This document shows, piece after piece, positions 48,271 to 61,620 of a DNA stretch of 64,000 nt; position 1 is the first letter of the stretch; each line of letters begins with the position of its first letter. The stretch is from Trochalopteron elliotii (Eukaryota > Chordata > Aves > Passeriformes > Leiothrichidae): positions 658,918 through 722,917 of the forward strand of contig JANPWX010000163.1 in assembly GCA_024734555.1 (NCBI GenBank), in the 5' to 3' direction. The notes beneath the pieces were generated by a model that worked only from the letters and a program-made list of their open reading frames with translations, was not told where the DNA came from and did not search any database. A program made the position numbers and the translations under genes.

Positions 48271-51200
48271 TGATGTGACCCAAGGTCACAGTAGAAAGTG
48301 GTGCTGGAGTCAGCAGCAAAATGAAATTTCCTGGCTGTCATCTCCATGCTGTCTTCTCATGTCACCAATGGCTCAGGTCATCCAGATCTGCAACCTGACA
48401 GTGTCCCTTGCACTAAATTAATAAGACAAAAGCAAAACTGTGACAGTGGCAAAGCAAAACACTCCAAAGTGACGAAATGCCACAACTAAGGTGGCCTTTG
48501 CCAGCAGAATTAGATATCTCATGTGCACATAGGTGTGCTATCCACCCATCTCTCCACACATCTATAAACACATATGTATGCTTATATTTTTGCTGTAGTT
48601 CTGTCTTCAGTTACAGTGTAACATATAATTTTTGATAGCATTCCCTAATTATAGAATTATTACAAAGTCATATGGTGGAAACAGAGCACGACTCATTCCT
48701 GTGGCCTCACGTCTACTTTGCAGGGGTCACTCCTGTGCTAGAAGGTTATCTACTCCTACCTTGCTTAAAAGACTCTTACTTACTCTTAACAGGGTGTAAA
48801 GGAGATGTGTGAATTAAGTTCTATTCTTTTTTTTAAGACATCAATCTCCAACTGCATTGTCGTAGTTACAGCTGGGGAGTTTGAGAAATGTACTAGTGAA
48901 ATTGATTACTCAGACATGTGTGATTATGATTCATCTGGGAGCTTGGAAAAGAAAAGATGCGCAAGTTCTTCCTCAGCCCCACCAATTCTTCCTTTATTAC
49001 TTTATTTGAAACAAAGCTTGGACAACACAAAAAATAATTTGATTTTATGATTGCCATAGGAAGAAGAAAAAGTATTTTTTTGTACCTACTCATGGCAGAA
49101 CTACAGGCTAAAGATCAATTTGAAACAATGGTTTTCCTCACTTCATTGCTAACCATTTCAAAGGCATTACACTCACATTTCTTTCAGGCAATCATAGATT
49201 TTGAGGCTGGAAAATTTGTTCTCCTACTAAAGCAACAGGCCAGATATTCTTTAACATCTTTAGTCTGGCAGTATCTAGTTATCAAGTACTCCAAGCGAAG
49301 TTAAAAAGGGGGTTGTGCAACTGATAAACAATTCACTCTTGAAATAAGATTTTTCCCTGACTTGTGGGATGCCACATCAAGGCAGCAATACTGCCAAAGC
49401 ACTAGTGTTTTGTTTTCTCCTTAGTAATAGAGTTCTGATGTTTCCATGATGAATAAACACATCAGTTTCTCTTTAAAATACTATTAAACTCTCAAAACAA
49501 TAAAAATGCCTCCTTCATAGGTGTTGTCATAGCTGACATGAAAAGCATCCCTGGGCTATCCAACCTTGTAAATAGTTTTCTCCACCTCTTGTCCCCAGGT
49601 CTTAGCTCTTTTCTGACTCAGACTCCAGCTGTGTGCATTCCCATGTGCTGGCATGAGCTGGGACATGACTACATGAAGCTCTTGTTCCTAGTTTGTCCCT
49701 GCTAACTGTGGGGTCCTCTGCGCACTTGACAGCGGGTCCCATTCCAAAGTGTCACTGCCTCTAGGGCAGAGAATTATGCAATGAGTAGCCAGTCTGCTTA
49801 AAGTTTTTCTTTTGTTTCAGGGCAAAATCACTGCTGGTAAAAAAATACCTGTTTAAAACCAAAATATATCACTCCCATTTTTATGATGCCTATCCACCCT
49901 CTCTGCATGGGGACTTTGGAAAGACCAGTATCCTCTGTGTGTTCCCACAGGGCCTCCCTCTACCAGCTTGTCTCCTTGCTACAGCTTTTGATCCACCCTG
50001 GACATTCCTAAGTGATTCAGCATCATTTAATGGGGATTAAGATGTTTTTAATTGTTTATAATTGTTTTGACCTTCTGCCTCAGCTGAGCTCCTGGAATTG
50101 TGCCATTGCACCTCAAGCAGGAGTGGTAGCTTAGGACAAAGTAGTTTGTGGAAAGAGACAACTTTTTTTTTGATTGGCCCAATTACAGTGGATGGAGAAA
50201 ATAGTTATCTTGCAGGAATGCAAAGCCTCTTGCAGGTCTGAAATGAAAACTGCAATCTTCAAAGATAAATGCACATAGAGAACAATTACTCTGAACTTTA
50301 TTTCTTTATGTTAACAAGTTAGATTACCGGAAAGAAAAGGCAGCTTGTGGCTATGAAATGAAGACTGTGTCTTAGCAGAGGGAGAGGTGATAAATTGTTA
50401 GCTCAAAATTTTTCATCTACTTCATGAGGTTATTCCAGGAGCACAGCAGCCTTATAGAGGTCATGACTATCAGTAACCATTTGACTAAGAATCACCATGC
50501 CAACTACGCAGTAGGACTTATGTGTCAGAATGCTAGAAAAACCTGTAAGATTATTTCCTTTATCTAACCACTCCAAAATTATGAGCTAAATCAAGAAGCA
50601 GGCTAAAATGAAGTGCTTCTGAAGTTTCCCTAACCATTTTGCAGGACTCCAAAATGTGATAAAAATAACCATGACAGGTACTGACCACAAGAACCAACAC
50701 AACAGCAGCTGCCCCAGCCTCTACCTGGTGAGGAGCCATTTAAACATCTTCAGTCAATGAAAAATCTGCTAACCAAAGGTGAACTGTCTGCCCTGAAAGC
50801 CAAAATATCTCATTAGAGGAGCAACCACATAAAATGCTGGTGTATGGGGAATTAGAATGACTTTGTTGACTTTTACTTCGTATTTTTGTAACAAGACAGA
50901 AATTAAGTCTAGTACCAATCCTCATATGGTAATTTCAAGAAGACAAGGAAACATATTGAAGTCTCAAGACAAAATTGCATCCCTGACTGCTCTATCAACT
51001 ACTTATGGAAAAAAGCCAGAAGAGAAATAACAAGCCAGCTATCATTACATTTTTTTCCTGTCTCAGAAAGAAAGTCTGTCCTAAATCACAAGTAGTGCAA
51101 ACATGCAATTAGATAACACTATGACTAATGAATTCAAGGAGACTGTGCAGAAAATAACATTTTCTCTCTAGTGGACCAATTAATGATCATAACTTTCTGC

Positions 51201-52518
51201 CTTCTATAATGTTGTCATGTCCACCAGGAATGTTCCCAGCCTGTCCACCATGTTCCACTCCTTGGTAGCATCCTGCTTTGTCCTCAGTATGGCCCCAAGA
51301 CAGATATCAACTTTCAGTGCTCCAGCTCATGTGAAACAAATGTCATCTAATCCATTCTCACCCCATGCAGGTTTATTTCTGTCAATTTTCTTCAAAAAAA
51401 TGGCCACAATATAAGCATAAAAATAACTTTATTACATTTTGACTTCATCATGATTTATCTAAAGAAAAAAATTTGGGAAAATGTAAAGGAAAATAAAAAG
51501 AGATCCAAATATTATTATCACTAAAACTGTGCTCTATCTCATCTATGAAAGCTTTAGCGTGTGCACTGAAAACATGGATCTCATAATTGAGTTTTATTTA
51601 ATTCAAAAACAATTGTCCTTCCATCAAACTCTCTTGAATGTAACCCTACTGAATTCACCTTAGATAATGATCAGTATCAAACTGCAATTTACCAGTTGTG
51701 GTAAGACTCTCATAGATAAATCTGTTTGTCTGAAGAAAATCAGCCACCACTCAGCTTTTCAAACCTTACCTCATTTGCTGCAAAAAGATCACTCATGGAG
51801 ATCACCTTAATTATTTAGAAGTCCTTTCCCGGACAGGAGTACTCCTTGGGCAGGTGGTTGGCATCTGTGAGTAAAAAGAATTGAAAATAGTGTCAAGTAC
51901 TATTGTTACCAGCATAATTTGTGACCTATATAATCAATCATGAACAATTTACAAGGTCCTACAGCAAAAAAAATGTCAGAACCAGAACTCCTTCCTTTCA
52001 TATAGCTGCAGCCTCACTAACTTCAGCCTCAGGAACAAATACTCAGCAGGTACCACTGTATTTGAACAGCAAACACTGAGTTTGACAAGACATCTCACAA
52101 CTACAATCATCCTTGGATCCTTTACACAGCATTTCTGCAGCCCATCCACTGTGCCACATTCCATTCCAGACACAATGGCCAAGACTAAACAACTGTGATG
52201 CACCAGGATGAGCTCATGTAGTCAATGAAGGACAGAAACTTCCATCTTCCAGTGGGGGATATTTCTGCCAGTGCAGCCATGAGATTTTTGGTGTTATCCA
52301 CAGAGACACAATGAAACACCAAAACAGGAGAACAGGTACTAGAAATCATCTCTCTTACAAGTACTAAGAAATGAAAATCTCTTTTGAAACCTGTTTTCAT
52401 TTAACATATTCCACTCCAACACAAGCACTCTAATCTTGAAGAGGGACAAATATATTTTTCACTGTTGTACAGAGAATTGAATAAGCTTTTTGTCTCCACG
52501 GGTTCTAATCACTTCCCT
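48271..52518. other. Non-coding DNA, no gene recognised
   Basis: No gene is seen. A mixed-motif, non-repetitive segment at about 50,270-50,510 (for example TTAACAAGTTAGATTACCGG) may be another constrained element, but the support is weak. Confidence 0.5.
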
Positions 52519-52533
52519 CCCCCCCCCCCCCCC
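52519..52533 (+). repeat. Poly-C run of 15
   Basis: Fifteen consecutive C are read directly. Long C mononucleotide runs are unusual in this AT-rich DNA and are prone to length errors in assembly. Confidence 0.9.
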
Positions 52534-55500
52534 ACAAACAGCCTGATGGCTTAATTTCATCTTCCACAGCTGCTGTTTCTATTTCAGACCTGAAGGGGGG
52601 CTGTGTCCCATCACTTCTTTGTTGATTCCAGCTTTAACACACTAGTCTAATGAAACATTTCACTTTTCCCCACAGGCTTTGGTATAGTTCTGGTCTTAGA
52701 CCATCATGGTTATACTACTTCTCCAATACTCACACACAAAAATATTGTTATATCTCTGTATCCATGATATTCTTACATTTCAGCTCCATGGCTGTCGTGC
52801 AGCCTGGACTCCTAAACTGAATTATTTATGGAATTACTGCTGGACTTCAGTGTTTCTGTGATCAATGCCTGTGTTATTTGGTTTAGTGTGCATAGTAATT
52901 TAAATGTCTCATAGGCAGGTCTTTGCCTGGGGTAGTGCTCCACGGTCCTTGGGCCACAGTGTGGCTCTGCCAGCTGACAGTGGCACCTGGTTTTAGGCTG
53001 GGAATCTCTGCCCCGAGAGCAGCCTGAGAAGCCAAACTCACCCAGTGCCTTCTGGAACCAGCAGCTGTCAGAAACATGTTCATTGCAGAAGCAGTGAGAA
53101 CATAATCACATCCAACATCTATTTAGCGTTTTCCTAAGTAACACTATGCTCGTATGAAGCTGGTAAAACTGTTATTATCTCTGAAATGGGAAAACCAAGA
53201 CATAATGCATCCAGAACCTTAAAAAAACTCCATGAAATTTTTACCCAAATAGCTTGGTTTTCAGAGATAATAGTCATTCACACCTCCCACAGAATTTGTT
53301 TTTTAGATGCAGAAGTCAGAATGAGCTGCAGGTGCTCAACACCTCTGAAGATCAGGCCAGTCCTCATGGTTGACTAATTGGGAGGAGGGGGAAGTGTTTG
53401 AGGTGGGGTGGTAGGTTGCATCTTGCTGAGGCTCATGATTTTCCCAATATGGGCCAGGTACACATGACATTTCAGTAACAGTCTGTTGAATATATTGATT
53501 CTCATCCCAGTGTTAATTTGTAGGATCACATTGCCTCTCAAAGCAAGATTTTATTTTCCTAAAGGATTCTGAATGCAAGCCTAGTTAAATCAGTTAACAT
53601 ACAGAGAACACTCTGTACACACAAGAGAGCTGAACATCCTTATTCTTTTCTAATTATGTAAAACCAGCATTCAGGAACTATAGAGCCACATGGTCCATGC
53701 AAAACTGATTAGAGTGGGCACACATCTTGCCAGTGATGAGGGAAACAGTAGCCTGACTTAGTGCAGGCTCATGACTCCCTGTCACTTGTGTGCATTTTCC
53801 TGGGGGCACTGACCCTTACCCCCTTCTGTGAGTGAGTGGAATGCTTACATTGTTTAACAGCAAATAGCCAAGAAAATTGTGAAGCAGGTCTGTATCTGTT
53901 ACCTTTGCTGCCTGGCTGTGAGGCATCTCCACCAGAGAGCATGGTCCTAGTAACAAGTAAGATAAGTTCAGGGCTTTTTCCAGTAGTATTTCCAGTTTGT
54001 CATTTGCATCCAACCAAATTTTGTGGCTTGGAGTGTATAAAGAAAATTCAATATGCTGTGTTTAGCTTTTGATGGGTTTGTTTTTTTGTTTTGTTAATTT
54101 GACTGTCAAGGTTTTCAATAGCATCAACAGCAGTAATTTAGCTTCTGTTACCTGTTGTGGGTGGCTTATGTAATGTTAAATTCTTTCTTTCCTGCAAAGC
54201 ATCCAACTGCCAAGATCATAAGCATTATATAAATTAAATAACTAAATGAGAGGCTTTTCAAGGATTCAAAGAAAATTCAGGGCTTTAGTATTGCTCAGAA
54301 AAGTGCAGAATGACAGGTATAAAACTATTAGGATGTGATTTCCTTTCAAAGCAAATTCCATGCAAATACTACCTCCATCTAGAAGTGTGTAGGTGCCTCC
54401 ACCAAGGTCATGCCCCTTTGTTGCTAAGTTTCATATATATGAGAAGAAAAAGATAACACCTGCTTTAAAAAGCTGTCTCCACTTCAGGAGACATGACCTC
54501 TCCCATACACAAAGAAATCAAATGATTTGTCCAGCAACAGGAGCCACCAGGGCCTGACCTCTTTTCATGTGTCATTGTGTCTGCTTTTTCTCCCATGTGC
54601 TCTTCCTTTTTATGCATAACCTCTTCTTCCTTTACAAGGAAGAGGTTGTAAGGGGTTGTTTCCACTCTAAACAGAAATGAAACCTGAGGCCTTTTTCACT
54701 GCAGGACTGCCAGTAGTTTTGAGTTTTTCTGAAGTTTTGAATTTTGAAACAAACGTTATGCCACTGTACACTTGACATTGCTGCCACATTAAAAGGATGC
54801 AGAATCAAAGCAGTTTGTGGTAATTTCCGCCCTGGGTTCTCTGAGGGCTTGTAAACTAACTGTAGTTTTTTCAACACAGCCCTCTGTCCTGTTCTGCTGG
54901 CCACTCAAGGGTATCCAACATGTTTTACCTGATGGCACTGTTTCTTAACAGATCTTTACATGCTGGGACACAGTAGGATTTGGAGTGAGAAATGAAATTG
55001 TAAACAAATCCCACTGTTCCCAGATGGCATGGCTTAAGACTGTCATCTCCATCTTGTCAAATCTCATTTATTTACTTTAGTTTAATGTACAGAAAATACA
55101 TATTTAAGATTTTCACATTTATGGAAATAAGGGAAAGTTAGTGTTTGAAAAAATTACGCCACCCTTTATTAAACACATGAAAGATCCAGTAGTAACTGTA
55201 GCAACAGATATGGGGTGAATTAACTCACTAGAAATGAAGAGGTAATTCCGTAAAAGGGCACATGTAGTAGAGAAAAAACCCATCAATAAAAGGCAGCCAG
55301 ATGTAAAACTTGATGTCCTGATTGCACTGTTTATGGACCTCAGCTATTAACCATGCTATAGAACAGGAAAAATAACTTTTCTGCAAAATTGTAAAATAGT
55401 TTTGTTCCATCAGATGAAATAGTATGTGATATTCTGAATTAGTCTTTAAAGTGACCCTTCTCAAATAGGCTCATATCAGGGGTAATAGTAGAGTTCTGTG

Positions 55501-57639
55501 TGAGATGATATACATTCAAGGAAAATAAGTGATAATGACAATGATCGCTTCAATAAATCTGTGGTTAAATCATACACAGGTATATGCCAGTCTAGATGTA
55601 GCTTGACAGTGAAATCAGCCATTGTGCAGGGTGTGAAGAACATCAAAAATATCAAAAAAATTACTACCTGTACAAAGTGCTGACAAATAAGAGGAGAAAA
55701 AGTATGGACACAGCATATTTGTCACATGGGTCACCATTTATTGCTGTATCTTTAAACAGAGTGTTTGGAAAAATAACTGTAGCTTGTAAGGGAGCTGAGC
55801 ACAGAAAAGAAGCTCTTCATTTCTTGCTCACCTTGATTTAAGCAGTGTCAGGGTCAGTGCTGCTAGCAGTCCTGAAGCACAAACACACTGTTGAGGAGGG
55901 AGGAAAGCCCATTTCTCCCTCCAGTTTGCTCAGGGTGTCAGGTATGGGGTTTATGTCACTGAGCATTGAAGTGGTGACAATAAGGTAGCATCTTGTTTCA
56001 ATTAATCTTCCCAGAGTGGCACTTTGCAAGCACTTTGGAAGTGTAACCCACTTTTGGCTCGTGCCTGTTCCCCCTTTTTGCTGACAGCTGCTCGTCTCCA
56101 AGGCAAGGCGGTGGGAATTGGCTGGGATTACTGGCTGCTAGTACTGATCCTGTGTGCTCACTCTGGTTAAGCTGAGGTGCTGCTGGCACTTAGAGATAGT
56201 TAGCAGCTACCCAGCTAGTTGAAACACTTGCAGCCCAGAAATAAAAAAATCTGTTCGTGCTAAGAATGGAACTGCAACCAGCTTAGGAGGAAACTGTATT
56301 GCCACAGATATATCTCATCTAGCACTTCTTGAGCTATTTCAGCCTGTATGCAGTTCCTCATCCAGGGCAGTTCTGGAATTGAGGTGTAGCCATGGTATTA
56401 CTGACCTGCAAGAGACTTCCTGGATCGTTTGCCCTTATGGAGAACTATTTTGACCCTTTCATGCACTTGAGAAGTTACATGCAGAAACAGGAATAGTTCT
56501 TCTGCTATCACTGGAATGTTGCTCCAGTAGCTTTGTCATTAGAACCCTGTTGCTGATTTCTGGTGATTTGTTCTTGTGCCAATCCTCCAAAGTTATTCTC
56601 TATTATTTTTGTGTGTGTTTGTTTTAGAGTTTTTTTTTCATTCCTGCAGGGCCCCTGTGTCCTCTGCCATACTTATTTATAGATACCAATTACATGCCCT
56701 CTCCACTGTCATTTTCCTACCAAAAATAAATTAAGTCCTTCTGTCATATTGTCCTGATTTTCCATACTCCTGAACATACTAGCAGTGTTAGGTGTCTGCA
56801 ACTTTTTCTGGGGCTCAACTGGACAGAATTTGATATGGACTCCTAGAATAGAGGTCTACCTTTTAGAGAAGTCTTGATATTTTCCTGTTTCCACTGGAAA
56901 CACCCTACACATTATGCCCCAAGGTGGATTTTCACTCTTTGTTGATTGGTTACCTCAGTGAATCATAATTATTGGTGATCATGTGGTGCATCCAGGACCC
57001 TGTCATTTCCTGTTTGGGAGTCCAGAGGTACATGTAAGATATACAAGTAAGAATTCTGGCAGTGGATGAGGAGTCATCTTGCACGAAGAGCTGCACAAAA
57101 GGGATTAAAAATCCATCTAGTTTAACGTCTATAAACCTCATTATTACAAATTATGCTTCCCCATATTTTGTAAATGGAAAACTGATTAACAAAAAAACCC
57201 TGGATTTTATTATTTTGACTAGAATTTGGCTAGAAATAGGAAGTATTTTTCCTCTTAACATGATTTTATTTTTAGTTAGAGTCTTTGTCTGTGTTTGTTT
57301 CTTAAGGCCAAATACAGTTTTATAAAATGACTGTGTCCTTGAAATTTGAGCCACAGTTAATATAATTTTTTCTTTGAATGGATTACTCAGGCCTTATTCT
57401 GTATTGTATGAAGGCAGCTCAATGCTACAACTCATTCACATGCTTGTGTTTTTCACTCACAAAACTCATTAAACGATTGCTAAATCACTTCACCTCTGTG
57501 TGCAAAATCGTAGTCAACAGCACTCAAGAGGAAAAGAGTGAAAGAACAGGAAACTGTGGTATCAAATTTGATGAAGGCTCAAAAAATATGTCTTTGAAGC
57601 ATTCTGGCCAGCAGCACTGACTGGTGCTGTGTTAACAAT
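52534..57639. other. Non-coding DNA, no gene recognised
   Basis: No gene, RNA or clear transposon. Minus-strand frames near 55.84-56.19 kb and 54.63-54.90 kb have no recognisable domain. Confidence 0.55.
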
Positions 57640-58197
57640 GTGCTGCCTGCAGGTTGAGGGAGGAGTTTCTTCTCTGCTCAGAGCTGGTGTGGCCACACCT
57701 GGAGTGCTGAGTCCCAGCACTGGCCTTCCCAGGGCAAAAGAGAAATGGATACACTGGACAGCATCTCTTGAAGGGACACAAAGATGATGATGGTGTGTCT
57801 CTCCTACAGCAAAAGGCTGAGAGCTGAGTTTGGCCCAGAGGAGGGTCAGTGGGTATCTCATCTCTATGGGTAAGTGCCTGGAGGGAAGATGGAGCCAGGC
57901 TCTTTTCTGTGGTGTCCCCAGGCAGGACAGAGCCAGTGTGCACACACTGAAACACAGGAGGCTCTGTCTGCACATCAGGAAACACTGCCACTGTGAGCAA
58001 GACTGAGCCCTGGCACAGGTTGTCCAAGGAGGTTTTGGGTCTCCATCCTTGCAGATATTCAAAAGTCGTCTGGCCATGGTCTTGGGAAACTGGTTGTAGG
58101 TGGTCCTGCTTGAGCATGCAGATTGGATGAGATGATCTTCATTGCTTCCTTACAACCTCAACTACCCTGTGATTCAGAGATTCTGTGATTTTGTGAT
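57640..58197 (+). mobile_element. CR1 LINE 3' fragment, plus strand, degraded
   Basis: The order of blocks follows the CR1 3' part. GGTTGAGGGAGGAGTTTC and CCACACCTGGAGTGCTG correspond to the CR1 region encoding VRPHLEYC-like residues. GGACACAAAGATGATGATGG, CAGGAAACACTGCCACTGTG and GCACAGGTTGTCCAAGGAGG correspond to the end of ORF2. GATGAGATGATCTTCATTGC precedes the degenerate terminal repeat GATTCAGAGATTCTGTGATT. The long antisense frames of 171 and 161 codons across it are by-products. Divergence is high, so this is an old copy. Confidence 0.85.
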
Positions 58198-60165
58198 ACA
58201 GTTTTTATGCAAAACCACCCTCTTCTTTGAAGGAAATATAGTAACCAAATTTGGGTTATGTGGAATACCTCCTTTAAAAAATGGCATCTACAACTAAGGA
58301 TAAATATTTGAAGGAAGGATATTAAAAGTTGTCCTTATGCAATAAATTTTTTTGTAGGAATGTCTATAGAGAGATTGCATCAAGTATTCCATTCCAAACT
58401 TTTTGTGCCTTGCTTATGCTAAGAAATACAGCATATTCCCTTCCTCTTCAAAATTATTTTCAATTTAAAATCTGTTTAAGTCATATAGTGAATTTCCCCT
58501 TTTAGGTAGTTGGATGGGTAGCAAGAAGAGGGAGAGGGAGTGATGGGTTAGAGATGCAAAGTACATATTAGATTTTTTTTGCCTTGTTTTCATATTCTGA
58601 TAGGTGCTTGAAAGCTGAGGTATTAGCTGTATGTGGAAACAGATACCTTTTGGAAACAGTTACAGATTATGGGAATGTTATTTCATGTTTATAAATTAGA
58701 CTCCTAAGGGGAACATGGAAATGGCAAATTTGCATGTCCATACCTGACTGATGAGAAGAGCATAACTGTCTACTAAGTGCAGCTGTTGATACAGAAGATA
58801 AATGCAATGCAAGGGATTTGAGAGCCTAAGTAGAGAGAAATTGTAGATATTGGTCAGAAACTCTCTCTGTTTCAAGTTGGCTAAACCACTCTAGTACAAA
58901 ACTGTAGCTAAAATTACCCTCAAATAGGAAAATAGCAGAGAAATTCTAAAACTTGTATAACAATAGTCACAAGTTTATGTAAATGAAAAGAATTGCTGCA
59001 AGCACACCATGAATAAGCTGTGGTTTGGGAATTGAATTGGAAAAGCTGAAATCCAGTAACCAGTGAAATTCTGCTGTTGTGAAAATGTATACAACCAAGA
59101 AAAAAACCTGCTGGTCCTCCTCTTGCAGTGTTGATGATGGAGATCCCTCCCTTTTCCACTCTTCCATCCCAGGTACTGTCAACTGCCAGCTTCTCTTAGG
59201 AAAACATATTTGCAGCACTTTGTTAGAATGCTTGAATTATATATGACTGTTTGTTTATAACATATTAATCAAAATCCAGACTGTATTGTGACATACACAG
59301 TTTTGATAGATGTCCTTCATGTATATAAGAAGTTCAATTTTGTCCACGGGGAAAAAAAAAGAGGGAGGCCTTTAATTACTTCAGGTCATTTTAGAAGACA
59401 GCTAAATGTCAATACCTCACAAGCTGTAGGAGTGACTTTCTCAGCTGTCTAGTAGTGGAGCTGGTATGAGAAACCCAAATGCTCTGGGCCCCTCTTATTG
59501 CAACACCTCTGCCAGGCTGTTCTGTTGTATGAAAACAAAGCTCTACAGGAGGCAAGAATGCTTCTACCTCTCAACACCACAGCAACTTTTAGCTAGCATA
59601 TCTTATTTTAAAAAAATTGTCTCTCTCCATATCTCTAGAGTTGCAGGTTTTGAAACTAGCACTCAAGCTACACCAAAAGTGATGACCAGTGGCTATCATT
59701 TGCAGCAAGAATATGTCAGCCCATACCAATTATGTAAGTACTTTTTATACAAATATGTATATCTCTATTGGTTAGATATATGTATATATATAATATATCC
59801 ATATATGTATATGCTTTGCTTCTAATTAAAGGGACAGTTGCATAAAAAGAGATCTTTGATCATCAGCTTTTGCTCTTCATATTTCCATAACCACCCACAA
59901 ATTTTGCAGCTGTTTTATATGAAGATGAGGCTCAAGTAAAAAAGAAGTTCAGGGATCAGAGAACATCAAAACATACATATACACATTTCCTGGGGTGGTG
60001 GGGGTCACAAGGTGCTGAAAATTAAATTCTTGCTTGATAGAATGTCTATGGTCTTCAAGGAGGTGTTGTCCCTTAGCTTGATTATCTTGCAAAAAGAAAT
60101 GTTTTCATTTAACAATCTGCATCTATTTTCACCATAAATCTAATGCCTCAAGTTTCTTTTTATCT
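58198..60165. other. AT-rich non-coding DNA
   Basis: No gene recognised. A TA-rich patch lies at about 59,747-59,812. Confidence 0.55.
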
Positions 60166-60221
60166 TTCCTTCCTTCCTTCCTTCCTTCCTTCCTTCCTTC
60201 CTTCCTTCCTTCCTTCCTTCC
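60166..60221 (+). repeat. TTCC tetranucleotide microsatellite
   Basis: About 14 perfect tandem copies of TTCC are read directly, within a longer pyrimidine-rich tract. The Leu-Pro-Ser-Phe repeats in the frame across it are translation of the microsatellite, not a protein. Confidence 0.95.
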
Positions 60222-61139
60222 TCTCACTCCTTCTCTTTAATCATAAATGTATTATAATTCTGAGTTCCTTTACAAAATACAGAAGATATTCTTGCAGCCC
60301 TAAGAGTGCATGGCTGGCCAAAAAATGCCACAGAAAATGCTTCATTTAAAAATGGACTTGGAAGAAACCTGGCTTGATTACACAACAAATCTGCATAACA
60401 GGGCCTAAAAGAGGGAAACACCTTCTCCAGCGGAAATAGATGCATGTATAGATGAGATAGTATTCCTCTGAGGAGTATTTTATGTATCTCACAGGAAGAG
60501 AGTATATTGTCTAATATTTTTATTTCAGGCTTTACACTTTGTTTTATGAAGCACATTGAATCATTATTCCTTGGGGGAAGGTTCGCTTTAGTTCCTCACT
60601 CATGGCAATTCAATGAAATCACTTTGAGCAAAAGGTGAACATTTGTTAGCAGTGCAGAAGAACTTATGTGACTCTTCTCTATGATGGCATTTACACCTCC
60701 CAAATTCTTCTAGTTACGCCAGTTACTGGCATGTAAAATGAAGCTCCACCTGCTGCAGCTGGATTCATATCTAACTTTCTGGAACAGACTGGATTTCCAG
60801 AACTGTGACTGACAAATGAAGCATAAACTATGTTCTATTACTCATCCTGCACTATAATGGGAGTATTTAAAGTTCTTTCTTGGCCCATGTCTGCTTGAGT
60901 CACTCAGATGAATAAATGGCTCTGTCAAGACATACCTGACTGAGAAAGGCAGCAGTAGTGTAAAACTACAAGAACTCAGGAACAGATGCTGCTGGACACA
61001 ACCCCTTATGAACTCTGAAAGTTCCATTACCAGGGTGATCTTATTAATAAATGTAACATGACTATGCTTTTAACCTAAGTAGAATCTCAAGCTAGCCGTA
61101 ATCAATTACCTAGAGATGGCTACTTCTAGGAGGGCTGGA
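60222..61139. other. Non-coding DNA
   Basis: No gene or recognised repeat between the TTCC tract and the LINE-like relic. Confidence 0.55.
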
Positions 61140-61620
61140 ATTCTTACATCAGCCACAGTTAGGCAAAGATGTGTAGAAATACGGGAAGGCAGTTAAAATT
61201 TGGTGTGAAGATGTTATTGAAACTTGAGGACAGAGATGTGTGAGATGGAAACAGTCAAGTTGGTTTTGGAAGAAGCAGTCTATATGGGATGGGGATGTGA
61301 GGTCTAGGGAGCTGCAGAAGGGCAAATTGCAGTAATCAAAATGGGAGCTGACTGAGAGGGCCCTGAGCGTTTCTGTTTTGATATGGTGAAAAACAGCCAG
61401 AACTTCATCAGGAAAGGAAAGGAACAAGGTTAGGAAATGGATGGATTTCTGGCAGAATGAGAGAGGTGTTTAGTCAGGAATGAGGTAATATTTTCATCAC
61501 AGTGGAAAGGTTGTCTACAGGAGAGTGACAGGTGGCGAAACAGAGGTTGGTTTCATGGCCATTAAACTCAGAGATTTTGGGGGCAGGTTGACATGTTGAT
61601 TCATGCCCAAGAAAAGGAGG
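61140..61620 (-). mobile_element. Probable ancient L2/L3-like LINE relic, minus strand
   Basis: Read on the minus strand, the sequence has the pyrimidine-rich texture and block order of ORF2 in ancient L2/L3-type LINEs. A segment with CATCCATTTCCTAACC comes first, then TTTCACCATATCAAAACAG, then CATTTTGATTACTGCAATTTG. The last encodes SHFDYCNL, comparable to the S-R-L-D-Y-C-N block of those reverse transcriptases. The remaining open frame of 92 codons includes this block. No termini are visible and divergence is high. Assignment to L2 or L3 is uncertain, and an unrelated origin is possible. Confidence 0.45.

Noticed and set aside
57562..58117. Minus-strand frames of 171 and 161 codons
   Set aside because: Antisense to a CR1 3' fragment and with no motif of their own.
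60143..60349. Frame with Leu-Pro-Ser-Phe repeats
   Set aside because: Translation of the TTCC microsatellite.
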